Shown: positions 6,660 to 8,725 of the stretch, piece by piece | Numbering within the stretch: position 1 is the stretch's first letter | Layout: each line of letters begins with the position of its first letter | DNA from: an uncultured Pseudomonadota bacterium | Lineage (GTDB): Bacteria > Pseudomonadota > Gammaproteobacteria > Methylococcales > Methylomonadaceae | Length of the DNA: 8,725 nucleotides | Direction: 5' to 3' | Assembly (NCBI GenBank): GCA_903931355.1 | Contig: CAIZCB010000288.1 | Span: 1 to 8,725, forward strand | Notes under the pieces: model-generated | Seen by the model: the letters and a program-made list of their open reading frames with translations, nothing else | The model's database searches: none | Told to the model about the DNA's origin: nothing | Program-made: the position numbers and the translations under genes

Positions 6660-6675
6660 TGGCTTGATTCTTGCT
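6660..6675 (+). promoter_or_regulatory. Candidate sigma54 (-24/-12) promoter for the haem-barrel gene
   Basis: The sequence TGGCTTGATTCTTGCT keeps the GG-N10-GC spacing and matches TGGC-x2-G-N4-TTGCT of the sigma54 consensus, differing only at two less conserved positions. Transcription would start near 6686 and leave a leader of about 75 bases before the ATG at 6761. No clear sigma70 promoter was found in 6530-6760. If real, the gene needs an enhancer-binding activator. Confidence 0.45.
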
Positions 6676-6760
6676 GGTTATTGCTTGATGCAATTTATTT
6701 CAATTTTGACATCACTGGCCCTACTGACGAGTAGGTCTTTTAATAAACAAGTAAATATTT

Positions 6761-8137
6761 ATGACTCAATTGTTTAAAAACTTACAGCTTTTACAGCAAA
6801 CAAAGGCATTTTTGTGTCTAGTTGTTATTGGCTTAAGCTTTTCCGGTCAAGCTCAGGCTTTACCCAGTTTTGCTAGACAAACCGGTATGGCTTGTACCAC
6901 TTGCCACACTCAAGCCTTTGGCCCCAATCTGACCTCTTACGGCAGACAATTCAAATTGAATGGTTACACTTGGGGACAAAACGAATCTTATTTAAGTCGT
7001 TTTGGTGGTATGGCGATGGGTTCTTTGACCAATACCAAAAAAGACGACTCGGACTTAGCTGATACCACCGGCAAAGCCTTAGCTACCCATAATTCCAATA
7101 ACAATATTGCCTTGGATCAAGCATCCGCATTTTATGGCGGTAAAGTTTGGGAAAAATTAGGCGCTTTAGTTCAGTTTACTTACGATGGCATTGGCAATCG
7201 CTTCTCGTTAGACAACACCGATATTAGAGCGGCTAATGATGCTGAATTGCTAGGTCAGGATTTAGTTTATGGTGTGTCGTTTAACAATAATCCAACTGTA
7301 CAAGATTTGTGGAACACCACGCCTGCGTGGGGATTTCCCTATGTCAGTTCATCGCTAACCCGTACTCCAAATGCAAGCCCAATGATTGCTAATTTAGGTG
7401 GACAAGTTGGTGGTGCCACTTTATACAGCATGATTAATGACACGGTTTTGGTTGAAGCCGGTGCTTACACCAGTTTTGCTAAATATGCTCAGAAAGGTAT
7501 GGGGCAATGGGATGGCGGTGCTGTGAAACTAAACGGTGGCGCACCTTACTGGCGAATCGCGTTGCAAAAAGATTGGAAAGGCCATTATGTTTCTTTAGGC
7601 CATTTTGGTTTTAGAAGCGATATACAGCCAGATCCAACATCGACAGCATCTAATCGCTTCACCGATTTGGGGGTTGATTTCAATTACCAATACACCGCAA
7701 ATCCAGCACATATTTACGAATTAAAGGCTAGTTATATCCGTGAACAGCAACAGTTAATGGCGACTTATGCTAATGAAGGTGCAGATCGTTTAAACCAACA
7801 ATTAGGCTTTATTGGCGTCAATGGCTCTTATACCTACGATCAAACCTACGGATTGGGATTAGGTTATAACTATAACCATGGTAATCGTGACACTACCTTA
7901 AATAGCTATTCAATCAACAGCCGTCCAAATTCGCAGTATTTCACCAGCGAAATATACTATGTCCCATTTGGTAAAACTGCATCGACTGGCTTGCCAACCT
8001 ATATGAATCTGAAATTATCGTTACAGTATGTTGCTTATACTCAGTTCGATGGTGCGATTAAAAACTATGACGGTGAATCAGGTCGCAACGCATCGGATAA
8101 CAACACTCTTTACTTCAATACATGGCTCAGTTTCTAG
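6761..8137 (+). CDS. Secreted monohaem c-type cytochrome with predicted outer-membrane beta-barrel
   Basis: The 458-residue protein starts with a Sec signal peptide: basic start, hydrophobic core at about 16-27, likely cleavage after AQA at residue 33. The mature protein opens LPSFARQTGMACTTCH, with one haem c site C45-T-T-C48-H49, followed by FGPNLTSYGRQFKLNGYTWG. I recall this haem-plus-YGR-FKLNGY arrangement from uncharacterised proteobacterial cytochromes. The remaining roughly 390 residues alternate aromatic and polar residues, contain many Gly/Asn/Tyr turns and no further cysteine, and end in NTLYFNTWLSF. A terminal Phe is typical of BAM-inserted outer-membrane barrels. A 16-22 strand barrel with a periplasmic haem domain is the likely shape. 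The role is not established; electron transfer across or to the outer membrane is inference. No good ribosome-binding site precedes the ATG, but it is the only start that gives a signal peptide. A terminator follows. Confidence 0.85.
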   Translation: MTQLFKNLQLLQQTKAFLCLVVIGLSFSGQAQALPSFARQTGMACTTCHTQAFGPNLTSYGRQFKLNGYTWGQNESYLSRFGGMAMGSLTNTKKDDSDLADTTGKALATHNSNNNIALDQASAFYGGKVWEKLGALVQFTYDGIGNRFSLDNTDIRAANDAELLGQDLVYGVSFNNNPTVQDLWNTTPAWGFPYVSSSLTRTPNASPMIANLGGQVGGATLYSMINDTVLVEAGAYTSFAKYAQKGMGQWDGGAVKLNGGAPYWRIALQKDWKGHYVSLGHFGFRSDIQPDPTSTASNRFTDLGVDFNYQYTANPAHIYELKASYIREQQQLMATYANEGADRLNQQLGFIGVNGSYTYDQTYGLGLGYNYNHGNRDTTLNSYSINSRPNSQYFTSEIYYVPFGKTASTGLPTYMNLKLSLQYVAYTQFDGAIKNYDGESGRNASDNNTLYFNTWLSF

Positions 8138-8176
8138 TCATTGATTTGTCTGTGTGATCTGCCTCTTGTAGGTATT

Positions 8177-8206
8177 ACCGGCATACTCAAGTATGCCGGT
8201 TTTTTT
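8177..8206 (+). terminator. Intrinsic terminator after the haem-barrel gene
   Basis: A perfect 10-bp stem pairs ACCGGCATAC (8177-8186) with GTATGCCGGT (8191-8200) around a TCAA loop. A run of seven T residues follows (8200-8206). It lies 39 bases after the stop codon. The next gene starts only 41 bases later, so it must rely on read-through or on a promoter I could not identify. Confidence 0.95.
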
Positions 8207-8247
8207 AGTTGCTATTCCCGTAATTCCGTCTTTTGGACTCTGCATTT

Positions 8248-8725
8248 ATGACTAAACGATTCAACCGTTTTAGCGATATTTCCACCAGCGAAAAAATCTT
8301 AAACACTGTGTTTTTGCTGACCATTGGCTTAGGTTACTTAATGGCCTTGATCAATATGTATTACACCCACCAAGGTCGTGATGGCAGGCCGGGGTTGTCG
8401 ATTGAAGATATTGTGATTATGTATCACGGCTCGGATAGTCAAACCCGTTTAGGTACGGCAATCAGTGGGATTATGGAGCCGAATCTAAAGTACAAAAGCG
8501 ATAAAGAAGTGATTTTGAAATGGATAAACAATGGCGCTGAAGAAAATGATTACCAAGAAACCATCGCGCCAATTTTCAATCGTGATTGCATTATTTGTCA
8601 CACGCCATCAATCAACCCTGCCTTACCTGATTTAACCAATTACAAAGGCGTTGCTGATGTCGCTCATACTGGTGGCGCAAGCCTGCCGGCTCTGGTTCGG
8701 GTCTCCCATATTCATTTATTTGGGA
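8248..8725 (+). CDS. Membrane-anchored protein with one haem c site (3' end outside window)
   Basis: An open frame of 159 codons from the ATG at 8248 runs off the right edge. A membrane helix lies at about residues 17-39 (ILNTVFLLTIGLGYLMALIN). A soluble part follows, with GRDGRPGLSIEDIVIMYHG at about 43-61 and one haem c motif C114-I-I-C117-H118, then PALPDLTNYKGV. The visible end, RVSHIHLFG (H154, H156), probably begins a second membrane segment. I recall close relatives in methanotrophs and other proteobacteria, where some database entries carry the misleading name 'elongation factor-1 alpha'; nothing here resembles a translation GTPase. The likely topology is cytoplasmic N-terminus with the haem in the periplasm, so it may pass electrons between the inner membrane and periplasmic carriers. 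GGA lies 10 bases before the ATG, a weak ribosome-binding site. Its closeness to the haem-barrel gene suggests a shared pathway. Confidence 0.85.
   Translation, partial: MTKRFNRFSDISTSEKILNTVFLLTIGLGYLMALINMYYTHQGRDGRPGLSIEDIVIMYHGSDSQTRLGTAISGIMEPNLKYKSDKEVILKWINNGAEENDYQETIAPIFNRDCIICHTPSINPALPDLTNYKGVADVAHTGGASLPALVRVSHIHLFG

Noticed and set aside
6706..6711. TTGACA as -35 box for the haem-barrel gene
   Set aside because: No acceptable -10 hexamer lies 15-19 bases downstream.
1..8725. CRISPR array, insertion sequence, phage or toxin-antitoxin content
   Set aside because: No repeated spacer-like units, terminal inverted repeats, transposase motifs or two-gene toxin module were seen. The only short open frame of merit is pqqA.

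Overview
The window looks like chromosomal DNA of a gammaproteobacterial methylotroph, most likely a methanotroph of the Methylococcales. The housekeeping proteins (CCA-adding enzyme, RlmJ, TldD, PmbA) are of gammaproteobacterial type. A tiny pqqA gene encodes the precursor of PQQ, the cofactor of methanol dehydrogenases. The right end carries c-type cytochrome genes of a kind I associate with methanotrophs and metal- or ammonia-oxidising proteobacteria. The taxonomic call is inference; no rRNA or other phylogenetic marker is present.

Left part (1-6199, minus strand): seven co-directional genes with gaps of 49 bases or less, probably one long operon. In transcription order they are cca (tRNA 3'-end CCA synthesis and repair), a DUF486 small membrane protein overlapping cca by 4 bases, rlmJ (23S rRNA m6A methyltransferase), a His/Glu-rich hypothetical membrane protein, tldD and pmbA (the two subunits of the TldD/TldE metalloprotease), and a short coiled-coil membrane protein that runs off the left edge. 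No terminator is visible between them.

Middle (6200-6760): a divergent intergenic region. On the plus strand a good sigma70-type promoter drives a 24-codon pqqA with a strong ribosome-binding site and its own intrinsic terminator. pqqBCDE do not follow, so this is a stand-alone (orphan or extra) pqqA. Beyond its terminator are small inverted repeats and a good match to a sigma54 -24/-12 promoter, upstream of the next gene.

Right part (6761-8725, plus strand): a secreted 458-residue protein with a single CXXCH haem site at the mature N-terminus, followed by what looks like an outer-membrane beta-barrel. After a strong terminator comes the start of a membrane-anchored protein with one CXXCH site, cut by the right edge. 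Together they are a candidate two-part inner-membrane/outer-membrane electron route and the least understood part of the window.

No tRNA, rRNA, CRISPR array, insertion sequence, integrase or phage gene was seen.
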